Of a DNA stretch of 64,000 nt, positions 31,838-42,642 are shown in pieces. The DNA is taken from NCBI GenBank assembly GCA_001931905.2, contig MSJI02000553.1, forward strand, positions 28,674-92,673. The letters run 5' to 3'. The notes beneath the pieces are model-generated. The model saw nothing but the letters and a program-made list of their open reading frames with translations, ran no database searches and was not told the origin of the DNA. This DNA comes from Cladosporium sp. IMV 00045. Taxonomy: Eukaryota > Ascomycota > Dothideomycetes > Cladosporiales > Cladosporiaceae. The position numbers were made by a program, and so were the translations under genes. How positions within the stretch are numbered: position 1 is the first letter of the stretch; every line of letters begins with the position of its first letter.

Positions 31838-32642
31838 TCACCAGCATTTGAGTCCGGAGTACCAAGACTTCTTGGGCGGTGGCGGAAGTTCCTTCTGGAG
31901 TGTATCGCTCGGAGCAGCGGCTTCTTGGTCGGTCTGGGGGTTGCTACGTGCAGACGGCGGTGGCAGTTGAGGCATGATCCCGGCGGCGGCATTCTTTCGC
32001 GCTTCTACCACGCGACGAACGATGACTGCAGGAAATCAAGTTAGTACCGAAATTAAGAAGGCAGCAGTCTGTGAAACGTACGCGCAAAGGTCTCTTCAAT
32101 GTTCACCATTTCCCGGGCGCTCGTCTCCATGAAGCCGAAATTGCGTTGTCTGCTCCATTCCAGTCCTTCTCTTGCGCCGACCTGCCTGTGGCTCTGCAAA
32201 TCGCATTTGTTACCGGCGACAATGCACACGGGCAGGATTTCGCCTTGCTCCGCTCGGTCCTCCCTCTCAATCTCAATCATCTGGGTGAAATACTCCAGCG
32301 CTTCGAGGGTGCTCGGTTGCGTGATATCGTAGACGAGGAGGAAGGCGTCGCATTTCAAGTTGGCTTGCGACCAGAGGCCGCGGTATTCTTCTTGCCCAGC
32401 GGTGTCGGTAAGGCGGAGGGAGTAAGTCGTGCCATCGATGGTGCGGGTCACGGAGTAGGAGTCTTCTATAGTCGGATCGTATCTGCGAGTAATGCCTGTT
32501 AGAAGCTAATGCGCGAGGGAGAATTGGCGCGAAAGACGTACTCATGCGTCCATTGGCTGCGCACCAAGCGCAGTGTGATTGAGGACTTGCCACATCCACC
32601 ATCTCCACACACCGTGATAGTCACCCTGTGAGAATCATCCAT
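31838..32642 (-). CDS. Ras-like small GTPase with atypical C-terminus
   Basis: Exons 32542-32642, 32082-32482 and 31838-32025 (introns of 59 and 56 nt), 229 residues. All G motifs are visible: P-loop GDGGCGKSS, effector YDPTIEDSY formed at the first splice site, DTAGQEEYRGLW, NKCD and ETSA. The closest class is Ras (DPTIEDSY), not Rho or Rab. The C-terminal 45 residues are Pro/Lys rich and end KKSWYSGLKCW, so there is no CaaX box; a single Cys lies one residue from the end. An extra 3' intron starting at the GTGAAT overlapping the stop is conceivable but did not give a CaaX end when followed. It may act in membrane signalling only if otherwise anchored. The start ATG is the first in frame. 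Confidence 0.85.
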
Positions 32643-34954
32643 GATGTCGCGCGCTCAGTCGGACGGATCTCTTGGCCAGCAGCTCGTCGCGAACCGTCTC
32701 GTAGGTGAGAGGCGATGGTCTCTTGGGCGCGGGTTGGCACTGGGCGCTCTCTTCAACCACTGCGTAGGCGCGCAAAGGCGGCTACCCCGTCGCACAAACG
32801 CGACCAAGTGATGGCGGACGTAGAGCGTCGCGCGATAAATAGACCCGTACCGAAGGAGGAATTGTTGCACAGACAGTAGGGCCTGGAGATGTGAAGGATC
32901 GCGACCCCTGCAAGCAATCAAACCAGGGTCCCGGGGAGATCAGCCGAGAACAAGAAGCGAAATAAGAATGGATTGCCGTGGTATAGAGAATTTCCTGTGG
33001 TTTCCTGCTTATGGTTGAGGGGTGAAGAAGGACACAAGAGACGCGCAAGAGGAGGAAAACCGGTGGCAGAGGCCTTGCACGCCATGTCATTTGGGTCGGC
33101 GGAGGGATTTGGGTTTGTAACGGTCTTGTTCTGGAAATGCCGGACGCCCAAATGTTTGGTAGACTTTGGTTGAGCAATAGCTTTGCCCAAGCTCATGGCC
33201 AATCGATCTTTCTTTCGTCATATCTACAAGTCATGCCAGTCTCCATCAGTTCCATCCAGATTCGCGAAATGTCAACTGCCGCGATTTTGAAGCATGCTTC
33301 CATTGAAGTCATACGATCATCGCCGTTGCATGGAATTGAACGCGAAGAACTGGTGTAGATAGACCTGAGATAAGCAAAAATATCAAACTCTCCAAATCAA
33401 TGGTAAACATCAAAATCGAGTGATTTTGATATCAGAATCTCAATTGCAGCATGTAGCTTACCAACGTTTCATGCAAGGCATTCGCCATGATTCATCATTG
33501 TTTGGATCCTTCGGTCCGCATCTAACGAAATGGAGATCATCGGCACCTTATATTTGATGAGAGCTTTCTACAATAATTACTCAAGGGTTTCTGGCAAACG
33601 AATGACTTCAATTCTTCGAACATCGTCAAGTCAAGGCATTGTTGACGGTGACAATGGGTGAGTCTCGGAAGATGGGGGACAGTAGTGTGCTATCCAATAC
33701 AGCATCCGCCACTCAACCTCTTCATTCTCATTCCATTTCACTGCGTGTGGAAGCTCGTTCTTATCGCGTAGACGCTCTTGGAGTTATGATAGGACGTAGT
33801 ACTTGTAAATTTGAAAGGCCAAAGTCCAATTATATGAATCGGGTTTCGTTTCGAGTTGCGTGTGTCGTGCATGCCAGTTACCATTCTACTCTCGGCTCCC
33901 GAAGGTCGCTTTGCAAGCAAAGAATCCAAACAAATCCTACCCAGAGGACAGGCAAGATACATCTTGATGTGTAGCGTACGCTGACCCATCCAGGTCAAGG
34001 TGCGGCGCAACTTGTGTAGGCCCATACCATAGAGACTCCCGCATTACAGTATTTGGCAATGCTGCCGAAGAGATTGTTGATATCCTTTGTGGAGGTCCGA
34101 ATAAGTTTCTTTGCGCTCTCGGGAGTCTATGAGCATTAGCATAGGGAATAAAATCCCAGAGCATGATGGAAGTAATAACAGGAGGCAGCGAAAACGAGTG
34201 TGTATCAAGTGCCGAATGGTCTGACCACCGCGCGATTCATTTCTCCGCATTTCGTTCCGCGAGACACATCTTTGACCGTCATGTGGCTATCAAGTTTGAG
34301 CGTTCGGACTTTGCACACCGTATAACGACTCGACCGTGCATGGTGAGAAGTGCAATGATATTCGTGTGACTTGAGCAAACGCTGTTCTTGACCCTTTCTT
34401 AGATGGCTCTTCGTATTGCTGTCTTCGAAGGCACACCGCTCGAAAAGCTGGGAAGATGACCTAGGTTTCCCACTCGTTCTTCACGGTAATCACCAAGTGG
34501 TGGACACCACACTGCCTCCCAAGGCCGAACTACTCAAAGGAAATGATTTGGCGCGTTTGAGATTGAGATAGCGCAGAGGACGAAGAATGCCATTCGCTCG
34601 CTAAATCAAATGTCATATACGCGCCGTTGCGAACCGAGTCCTAGCGTTGAATTCCAGGGGCAAGGATCGCCCTCGAGCTGCTCTTGTCACCTCGGCGCGT
34701 ATCAAGCATCTGAATGCGAAACCCACCTCAGTCCTTCACCTCCCTTGCTGTGTTGTGCTTCACTTTCGGCGCGGTTTCGTGCGTTTGTCACTCCTTACCA
34801 TACACTCTCTCACCCCAGTCGCTCTTTGCAGCTCTCGAAGCATCAACAAAACTAACCAATCGTCATTCTTTCGAAAGCATTCAGGCTGGTCCTGATTGCG
34901 CTACACATACAACACTCAATACTTTCCCACACACAAACCCGCAACACCGACGAC
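32643..34954. other. Long intergenic region, 2.3 kb
   Basis: Between divergent Ras-like and Crh genes. All open frames looked like chance. The only structure noted is a perfect inverted repeat at 33409-33430. The last 200 bases are C/T rich, as expected for the leader of a highly expressed wall gene. Confidence 0.4.
33409..33430. repeat. Perfect 9-bp inverted repeat
   Basis: ATCAAAATC, a 4-base spacer GAGT, then GATTTTGAT. It could form an AT-rich hairpin. No gene is adjacent; function unknown. Confidence 0.5.
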
Positions 34955-36181
34955 ATGTTCAAACTCTTCTCTACAGCCGCCACTGCGGCGTTGCTTGCCA
35001 CTCAAGCCTTCGCGCAGACATTCTCCGATTGTAACCCTACCAAGGGCGACACATGCCCCGATAACCCTGCTCTGGGCACGACTTTCAACTACCAGTTCAA
35101 TGATTCCATGGCCGAAATGGACACCAGGTACTTCAACGTCACCGCAGGCGCCAAATTGATCGATTTCACGAAAGAGGGAACCGAATTTGGCATGTACAAG
35201 CAGGGCGACTCCGTTACTGTCAGGTCCAACTTCTACATCTTCTACGGCCGCGTCGAGGCCATAATTCAAGCTGCGCCTGGTCAGGGTGTCATTTCTACCG
35301 TCAACTTGCTCTCGGATGACTTGGACGAAATTGACTGGGAGGTGCTTGGTGGAGTCACGAACGAGGTTTACAACAACTGGTACGGCAAGGGCGACCGCGA
35401 GCAGAGCAACGGCGAGGAACCCCAGCTCGAGAATGCCATGGATGACTACCACAACTACACTGTCATCTGGACCGAGGAGAAGCTGGAATTTTGGCTCGAT
35501 GACAAGAATGTCCGCACTGTCGAAGCTGCCGGACCAGGCCAGTACCCGCAGACTCCTTGCTTCATCAACCTGAGTCTCTGGGCTGGTGGCGACCCTGATA
35601 ACGAGGAAGGTGTCATTGCTTGGGCTGGTGGCGAGACTGACTATTCTGCTGGGTATGTAACCCTTCACCACGTCGCAATTGTAACAATTCGCTAATGAAA
35701 ATGCAGGCCTTACATCATGAAGGTCAAGAGCTTATACGTCGAGGACGGCCACAAGAACGCCAGCTCTTACCGCTACACCGATGAATCAGGTAGCCACGAC
35801 AGCATCGAAGTGACCAAGTATGTCCACTCTTCCTGTCAAGCACGCTTAAAACACAGCTAACCCATCCTCTCCAGTGGCGAATCCGCAGCCTACAAAGAGC
35901 TAAACAAGCTCTCCACAGTCGAAAAGGCTGAGAAGAAGTGGACCGGCCTCTCTGACACCGCCAAGATTGCCATTGGGGGTAGCATCGGCGGCGTCGTCCT
36001 CCTTGTCGTCATCATCTACACTTTCGTCTGCATCACCCAGCGCAAGAAGGGCCGCGCTGAGCGCGAGATGCACGACAAGGAGTGGGCGGCTCACGAAGAC
36101 GAGCTCACTGCTTACAGGCAGAAGATGGCCAGGGGTGATTTTGCTATCAGCCACCTCGGGCATGGCGAGCAGAAGTTCTGA
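34955..36181 (+). CDS. Crh-type cell wall transglycosylase (GH16), membrane anchored
   Basis: Exons 34955-35652, 35707-35817 and 35875-36181 (introns of 54 and 57 nt), 371 residues. A signal peptide of 20 residues (ends AFAQ) leads to a GH16 domain. The catalytic motif DEIDWE carries both carboxylates, and NNWYGKGDRE and the WTEEKLEFWLDD strand follow. The family (Crh1/Utr2) links chitin to beta-glucan at the cell surface. Unlike GPI-anchored Crh proteins, this one has a C-terminal transmembrane helix (IGGSIGGVVLLVVIIYTFV) followed by a charged cytosolic tail of about 50 residues. Start ATG in GACATG context. Confidence 0.9.
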
Positions 36182-36740
36182 TTTGAGAGATGAGACGTCA
36201 ATGGCTGACGGAGGTGGTTGGTGCATTTCTGAGACGAGGATGTTGCCTTTTTGCTTGAATAACGCTTGTTCATGAGATACCTTTTACTTCGAGTTTTTTG
36301 CTTCCCCAAGTTGCACCCTCACGTTTTCATCGGCGGCATTGCATATGGCCTTTCGATACTGACATTAGCCTCAGAATAAACTGCAGAAGTGACAGGCAAT
36401 TACTTCCATTTGTAACAATTGGAAGAGTTGTAGCCTGGGGGTTAAGCTTGAACGGACGTCACCCAAAGCAGCGAACCAAGCTTAAGCACTGCGACAAAAG
36501 TCTACCAACTTGCGCTTGACACAAAAATCTGCGGTCACAGCTGCGGTATGCATGAAATGCGGCTACATCATGCATGTCAGCACGCTTGACCGCATACGGA
36601 GCATGTTACAAGGCTGAAAGACAGCAGCGAGCTCTATTTCTGTCAGTGAGGCCGTGTTGCTTCAGCCTCATCTTTTGCAAGATTGCCTCGACCACGGACT
36701 CCTCTAGGGCCAACGAACATGGTTTCCCACTGGGGGTACG
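36182..36740. other. Intergenic
   Basis: 3' region of the Crh gene and promoter of the NLR-like gene. No element recognised. Confidence 0.4.
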
Positions 36741-39668
36741 ATGAGCTTATTTCAAGACTTGATCCGACGCAAAGCTGCAACACCAGTTGTACAGCGACCC
36801 TCAAGCTCGGGAAGCGCAAGCGACTCGCCTCATGTTTCTGCGACGCAATCCCGTTCAACCACGCCGGGAGCAAACGACCAAAACCATGATGGACGGAACA
36901 AGACGAAACAAGATCACACGTCCGCTGAAGGCAAAGGCCACCTCTTTGACAGGGTCGTCATCGGTGGATATTCCAGGGCCCAGCTTGGAAACGTCTATGC
37001 CCAGAACGTGTACTACAGTTTTGGACCTGCCAGTCCGTACGGTAGACGTGAAGATGAGCCAAAACTCAGTGAAGAGCGTCTAGTCACTGGGGAGTCACGA
37101 TCGGAAGGCATGAGGCGACTTGAATTACTGGAAGCTTTGAAATTCGACGCCATGGGAGCTCGCCTGGCAACCGTCAATACCGCTCACGAGCAGACCTGCA
37201 GCTGGATCATGGACACCTTGGAATACATGCGATGGCAGAATAAAAGCCTGTGGGGCGAGCATCATGGCATACTTTGGATAAAAGGCAATCCTGGCGCCGG
37301 AAAATCGACACTCATGAAGTATGCCCTTGGCGTAGCTCAGCTGCAAGACAGCGCCGGTGTTCTGGTGCCCTACTTCTTCAACGCTCGAGGACAAGCTGTC
37401 GAACGATCCGCAGAAGGCATGTATAGGTCCCTGTTGCATGAGCTGCTAACACGGCTTCCGCACCTCTATTCGAGCCGGTCGAGTCGGTCTCTTCCTTATC
37501 GAGACAGCTGGTCCGTGGAGTTGCTTGAGAGCATGCTCCGGACTGCGGTGCTCTCACTCGGCCCTGGAGAGCCAGTCACTTGCTACATCGATGCGCTTGA
37601 CGAGTGCGAAGAGCACGAGATCCGCGACATCGTTGCTTTCTTCGAGGATCTTGGTAACCTCGTCATTCCCCGCAACATCCAATTTTGCCTCTGCTTGTCC
37701 AGCCGCCATTACCCACACATTACAATGGATAGGTACGAGGAGCTGAGATTGGATGATCAAGACGAGCATCTTCGCGATGTCTCGAAGTATGTGAAGAGCA
37801 GCCTGAATCGACTTTCTGTTCCTCATGCAATCAAGGATGACATCAAGTCAAATATCGAGAGCCGCTCTGCAGGTGTTTTCCTTTGGGTCGTGCTTGTCCT
37901 TAAGTTCCTCAGAGAGGCGTGGGACAATGGTGCCACGCATTCTGAGTTGATCGCTTCACTGCGAAGAGTACCATCAAAGCTCCAGGACCTTTTCGCTTCT
38001 ATTCTCGAGCATGCCGACAGCGACACCATTTCAGCCTTTCGATGGGTTCTCTATTCGAAACACGAGCTGACCTGCAAGGAACTGTATTTTGCGATCAGAA
38101 CAAGCGCTGGTCAACTGCATACAGGGGCTTGGGACGAGAACGACGTTAGCAGAGACGGCATGAGACGCTTCATCCTCCACAAGACAAGGGGCCTCGTTGA
38201 AGTCACTGGCTACTATACGCGATTTATACATGAGTCTGTCAGAGAGCACCTACTTGCAGGCGGCTTGGCTGGTCTGACCGATCAACGCCAGCACACTCTG
38301 GAAGAAGCGTCTGGACATATGATGATCGCTCAATGTTGTATGACATACATTGAGCTTGATACTTCCACGTATCTGGAACATTCTAACAAGGTTTCTTCGA
38401 AGCCTGCGGCCAAGAAATTTCCTTTGTTGAGATACGTGACGAAGTCGATCTATCATCATTGGAAAGTTGCCCACTCTGGCGGAGCTCTGCGGGTTGACCA
38501 ATTGGGGGATTTTTCTGCAGCGCTCCTCTGTTCCGCTGCTCGGTTTCTCGAGGAAAGAGATCGCTTCACCTTGTCTCAGCGAACTGCTGAGCCCGTAACC
38601 ATGCTATGTCTCTTGATAGAGAAAGATCTCATCACCCTCGCGAAAGATCTCCTCACTTGCCGCGCGGAGTTTGAGTCGTTCGCAGCACTGAATCCTGGAA
38701 ATTCCAAGCCACCACACCTCAACTTTGATATTAATGCACGATGCAGCGGATGGCATGGAAGTGCCCTGGGATCGGCAGCAGCCTCTAAAGATGCTGCGCT
38801 CATGCAGCTGCTCATTGATCACGGCGCAAATGCGAATCAGCGGGGAGGTTTGTTCGGTAGCCCCCTGCTAATCGCGGTTGGAGCAGGCTCCGTTGACTGC
38901 GCCAGATTGTTACTACAGCATGGCGCGGACGTCAATCTCACACTGAGGGATGGCACAAATGCTTTGACGAAAGCAGCTTTCGATGGCTCGTACCATATGC
39001 TAAGTATGTTGTTCGATCATGGAGCGCAACTCACCTCTCCAGGGCTGAAATCTGGTAGTCTTCTGGGAGCTAGAATCTCCGGAAGATGGTATTGGGCACA
39101 TAGCCCAAACTGGGACCAAGGCCACGAGGATGTGATGGGATTTCTGCTCGCAAACGGTGTTCAGGTCAACAATTGGAGCAAGAGAAGTCCACTGTGGGTA
39201 GCTGCGCATCATCACGACAGCGACATGGTGCGATGGCTCTCCGAGAAAGGTGCAGATGTAGATGCGCGAGACCACAAACATTGGGCCACACCTCTTTATA
39301 TGGTTGCATCTGCAAGACCTGAGCGGTACAGGTCATCCAATCGAAATGACAAACACCAGAGAGCTACCGTCAAAGCTTTGTTGGAGGCAGGTGCCGATGT
39401 CAACGCAATAAGCTCTCCGTACGGCACGCCGCTAGTCGCAGCAGCAGCGGAGGATTTGCGCCATGTAGTATCACTTTTATTGAGGCAGGGGGCAGATCTT
39501 CATCATCGAGGGGATTTTGGCACAGCAAAGGAGGTTGCCCTTGAGAAAGGTTTTGATGAGGTGGTCAAGTTGTTGCAGTCTCACGAAGCCACAGAAACAA
39601 AGAGAATACCCCCTCTTGCAGTCGCCAACCAGGACAATGCCACAACAGCCGCTGAAGCGGACACCTGA
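36741..39668 (+). CDS. NACHT-ankyrin STAND protein (fungal NLR-like)
   Basis: Intron-free frame of 975 residues. Residues 1-65 are low complexity. Residues 75-94 hold a short motif with the core RAQLGNVY, common just before the NTPase in fungal STAND proteins and resembling signalling-amyloid motifs. Residues 125-175 (ALKFDAMGARLATVN, TCSWIMDTLEYMRW) are the typical linker. The NACHT domain follows: Walker A GNPGAGKST at 182-190, Walker B YIDALDECEE around 282-291, and a later arginine-containing sensor region LCLSSRHYP. After a helical region come ankyrin repeats from about 650 to 950 (LLIDHGANANQRG, LLLQHGADVNLT, LLEAGADVNAI, LLRQGADLHHRG). The fold suggests ligand sensing by ankyrins and oligomerisation, as in heterokaryon incompatibility or non-self recognition. 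Biological trigger unknown. Confidence 0.9.
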   Translation: MSLFQDLIRRKAATPVVQRPSSSGSASDSPHVSATQSRSTTPGANDQNHDGRNKTKQDHTSAEGKGHLFDRVVIGGYSRAQLGNVYAQNVYYSFGPASPYGRREDEPKLSEERLVTGESRSEGMRRLELLEALKFDAMGARLATVNTAHEQTCSWIMDTLEYMRWQNKSLWGEHHGILWIKGNPGAGKSTLMKYALGVAQLQDSAGVLVPYFFNARGQAVERSAEGMYRSLLHELLTRLPHLYSSRSSRSLPYRDSWSVELLESMLRTAVLSLGPGEPVTCYIDALDECEEHEIRDIVAFFEDLGNLVIPRNIQFCLCLSSRHYPHITMDRYEELRLDDQDEHLRDVSKYVKSSLNRLSVPHAIKDDIKSNIESRSAGVFLWVVLVLKFLREAWDNGATHSELIASLRRVPSKLQDLFASILEHADSDTISAFRWVLYSKHELTCKELYFAIRTSAGQLHTGAWDENDVSRDGMRRFILHKTRGLVEVTGYYTRFIHESVREHLLAGGLAGLTDQRQHTLEEASGHMMIAQCCMTYIELDTSTYLEHSNKVSSKPAAKKFPLLRYVTKSIYHHWKVAHSGGALRVDQLGDFSAALLCSAARFLEERDRFTLSQRTAEPVTMLCLLIEKDLITLAKDLLTCRAEFESFAALNPGNSKPPHLNFDINARCSGWHGSALGSAAASKDAALMQLLIDHGANANQRGGLFGSPLLIAVGAGSVDCARLLLQHGADVNLTLRDGTNALTKAAFDGSYHMLSMLFDHGAQLTSPGLKSGSLLGARISGRWYWAHSPNWDQGHEDVMGFLLANGVQVNNWSKRSPLWVAAHHHDSDMVRWLSEKGADVDARDHKHWATPLYMVASARPERYRSSNRNDKHQRATVKALLEAGADVNAISSPYGTPLVAAAAEDLRHVVSLLLRQGADLHHRGDFGTAKEVALEKGFDEVVKLLQSHEATETKRIPPLAVANQDNATTAAEADT

Positions 39669-39883
39669 ACTGGACCCTTTCCAGGAGACCACGTCGGAGA
39701 TGAGGATCATTAAACAAGCACTGGTGGGATCTGGAGAATCCCCATCCCCAATCTACAGTCATATGTATACGTATGTACCCGGCTCATGAATCTTCGCTGA
39801 ATAATCAATTCTGAAACCATGCACAGCAAGGAAAGCCCGTCACGACATCAAATCGTCTCATCCAATTCGTATCCGGCGCTCTT

Positions 39884-40828
39884 TTAAATGACATTCTTCA
39901 GCTCCTGCCCAGCGATGAACTTCCTCAAATTCTCTGCAACCAGCACCTCAGCACCCTGCGGCCTTCCGCCAGCCGCGTGAGGGCTGAGAATCACATTCTT
40001 CTGCTTGTACAGCGGCGAGCTACCGGGCAAAGGCTCCGTCTCGAAAACATCCAACGCCGCGCCGCCAATCTCGCCATCGTTCAGCGCAGCATCGAGAGCG
40101 GCCTCGTCAACAGTGGTACCACGACCAACGTTCACAACCCATGCGTGACGGGGCAGGAGCTTCAATCTCTCGGCGTTGAGGGCGTGCTTGGTCGAGTCTG
40201 AGCCGGGGAGAATCATGACCAAGGCGTCGACATTGGGCAGAAGAGAAGGCAAGTCTTTCTCAGCGTGGATTTCAATTCCATTGCGGACACCTGCGTGACG
40301 AGCCAGACCCGTCACGTTGGCTCCGAGAGCGGTCAGAGAGGGCGTGAGCTTCTTGGCGATGTTTCCGAATCCCCAGACCAACACATTTGCATCTCTCAGC
40401 GTGGTGAAAGCGCCCTTGGGCCTGTCGGGCTGAGGACCTCCGAGGTGACCGGGCCACTTGCCTTGGGTCTGGTAGTCGCGCATTTCGTGGAACTTGCGAG
40501 CGGAAGCGAGGAGGAGACCGAGGGTGTGCTCGGCTACAGTGGCATCGTGCAGGCCGGAGCCGGTTGTGATTGTGACTTTCTTGGGGTCGAAGCCGGCACC
40601 CAGGACGTCGTTGGGGCCTGCCGCGAGTGATTGGATCCATTTGAGTTGCTTCATGTTGGCGGCGGCGTGCTTGAGATTTGTTGGGGTGTTGGTCCAGGTG
40701 ACCAGGACGGTGGCATCGAGGTGCTCGGCAGGGATCTCTTTGGAGACATCGTAGGCGACCAGGTCGACGGAGAAACCCTCCAGGCTCTGCACGTCGAGGG
40801 CTAGTGAGGTTGGGTAGAGGAGTTTCAT
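39884..40828 (-). CDS. D-isomer-specific 2-hydroxyacid dehydrogenase
   Basis: Single exon, 314 residues from ATG 40828. NAD(P)-dependent reduction of 2-oxo acids is the family reaction. Seen: substrate-domain segment SGLHDATVAEHTLGLLL, nucleotide-binding motif VWGFGNIAKKL, the catalytic arginine in VNVGRGTTVDE, the glutamate in DVFETEPLP, and the histidine in SPHAAGG, in the normal order. The frame is open further upstream with another ATG near 40975, but that would add about 49 residues unlike the family; MKLLYPT with AAGATG context fits the usual start. No targeting signal. It ends 216 bp from the convergent NLR-like gene. Substrate (glyoxylate, hydroxypyruvate or other) not determined. Confidence 0.9.
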   Translation of the reverse strand: MKLLYPTSLALDVQSLEGFSVDLVAYDVSKEIPAEHLDATVLVTWTNTPTNLKHAAANMKQLKWIQSLAAGPNDVLGAGFDPKKVTITTGSGLHDATVAEHTLGLLLASARKFHEMRDYQTQGKWPGHLGGPQPDRPKGAFTTLRDANVLVWGFGNIAKKLTPSLTALGANVTGLARHAGVRNGIEIHAEKDLPSLLPNVDALVMILPGSDSTKHALNAERLKLLPRHAWVVNVGRGTTVDEAALDAALNDGEIGGAALDVFETEPLPGSSPLYKQKNVILSPHAAGGRPQGAEVLVAENLRKFIAGQELKNVI

Positions 40829-41667
40829 CTTGTGTGTGTTGGTGGGGGTATACTGTTTTGCCGGGGCTACTGCTGGCGGAGGCGACGTGAACGGCGGGTT
40901 GATGAGATGTCCAGAGAGCAATTGAGCACGATCGGTTCCTTTTTGGAGAGTCTGAGACTGGGATATACTGGACATGCCACCGTCGGGGACTGGAGTGGGG
41001 GGTTTATATACTGTCTTGAGTGGGTGCTCACGCAATATTCGGAAGATTTGCCTTCGCTCGCTGTCCCTCCTTCGCTTCTGGCAGTGAGGTCAGGCCGAGC
41101 AGTAGCCGACAAGGGTCGTGTCTTTACATCGAGGTGGACTTCGTTCGATTTGAGTTTGCATAGTGGACAACTAACGGCGTATCCGCCAATGATTATGGAA
41201 CATACGGTCGTCGCTACGACTAGCGCATCAATTCATCCGTTTATCGATAGGCGATTGAGAGGAGCTCTTGTCGCTTCGAACGCCGAGCCCTTTCACGCGA
41301 ACGGCAACTCTGAGCATTTGATGATCTTTCTTTTTGCCATGGCCGCTTGTTGAAATCGGGCCTTGTGAAGAGAGAAGTAACAGTGCGGGATATCATAGTC
41401 ATCTTCAGTTGTGCTTCTTTAACAGAAACCACTATTAATAAACAGCATCAAACCAACACCGCTTCGCCAAGTTGCTGAATTTCTCCGGAAACATGAGTGA
41501 TTTGAAATGTAATTGCTGATATCTAAACTACGTATTCGTTACAAACACTCGTCAACATCGTAAAATACAAACGTATCATCATTGAACTAAGGAGGGTTAA
41601 GGCTGATCCCCGTTGTACCATCAAAAGCCGGCAGCAACCATCGCACCGCCATCTATCTACAACAACC
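40829..41667. other. Intergenic, 0.8 kb
   Basis: Upstream of the dehydrogenase and downstream of the WW gene. No supported gene. Confidence 0.4.
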
Positions 41668-42642
41668 TTAGAACATGGCACCACCAAGCAGCGCACCACC
41701 AAGCAAACCGCCTCCGATCGCCAGAGGCATGCCATAACCACCACCATATCCTCTGCGGTAAGGCCTACCATAAGGCATGCCAGGTCTGGTGTACATCCCA
41801 GGCGGTGCAAACATGCCTCCACCGTAGCCAGGCCCGTACATGCCGCGTCCGTACATGCCGCCCGGAATACCGCCCATCCCGCCACTACCGTATGGGCTAA
41901 CTCCATAACCACCAGGGTAATGAGACGAGCCTCGATACTGCGGCGGCTGTAGCCATACGTCTTGACCGTCGCGGTCGCGACCGATGAGTTGTGGCTGGCC
42001 TGTCTGTAATGCCTTGTCCATGGCTTGCCTGATCGCGAGGTGTTTCTGGTAGAGCTCGCGTTCTCTCTCGTCGCGGCGCGCGCGCTCTTGCTCGCGCTCT
42101 TCGTGAGTCGTGCCTGTTATCTTGTCTTTCATGCGACGGCCCAAGGACTTCTTGCCTTTATCCTTGCCTTGCGCTTCCGGTGCGCCATTCCGTGGTGGAA
42201 GTTCGGCGGGGTAGTCTTCCTCGTCGGTATGGTCGTAAACCGTATTGTCGTGACCTTTGCTCGATTTGTCGCCAGAGCCGGAGGGTTGGTTCATGTTCTC
42301 TTGCTCGATGCGCTCTCTTTGCTCGCTTGACAGGGAATTCATGTATTCCTCGTCATCGTACGGGTGGACCCAGATGCTGCGGGGTGGGTCTTTGGTGGTA
42401 TCGACGAAGAATTGATGGCTGCTTTCTGGGTCGTAGGTGCGAACCCAGCCTTTCGGAAGGGTGCGGCTTTGATCTTCCATGGAACGGCGGACGTCTGCAG
42501 GGATGCCATCGTCTTTCTGACCAGGTACTTGTAGTTGCGCAGAGCTCGATTGATCTTGAGGCCGGGCGGAGCTGCTGCTGGCTTGGTTGCTGTTGTTGAT
42601 CGCGGCCTCGTATGAGGGTGGGGGCTCGGAAGGATTGGACAT
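41668..42642 (-). CDS. WW-domain protein with PPSY motif and Gly/Tyr/Met-rich tail
   Basis: Single exon, 324 residues from ATG 42642. The N-terminus has a PPPSY motif, a ligand type for WW domains. A WW domain lies around residues 60-96 (LPKGWVRTYDPESSHQFFVD ... WVHPYDD), with the first Trp clear and the second aromatic pair conserved. A charged helical region (REQERARRDERERELYQKHL) follows. The last 90 residues are Gly/Tyr/Met/Pro repeats (for example GGMYGRGMYGPGYGGGMF), ending in a hydrophobic GGGLLGGALLGGAMF. A WW plus PPxY in the same protein allows self-association or binding to ubiquitin-ligase WW modules. Conserved fungal family; precise role unknown. Confidence 0.85.
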   Translation of the reverse strand: MSNPSEPPPSYEAAINNSNQASSSSARPQDQSSSAQLQVPGQKDDGIPADVRRSMEDQSRTLPKGWVRTYDPESSHQFFVDTTKDPPRSIWVHPYDDEEYMNSLSSEQRERIEQENMNQPSGSGDKSSKGHDNTVYDHTDEEDYPAELPPRNGAPEAQGKDKGKKSLGRRMKDKITGTTHEEREQERARRDERERELYQKHLAIRQAMDKALQTGQPQLIGRDRDGQDVWLQPPQYRGSSHYPGGYGVSPYGSGGMGGIPGGMYGRGMYGPGYGGGMFAPPGMYTRPGMPYGRPYRRGYGGGYGMPLAIGGGLLGGALLGGAMF

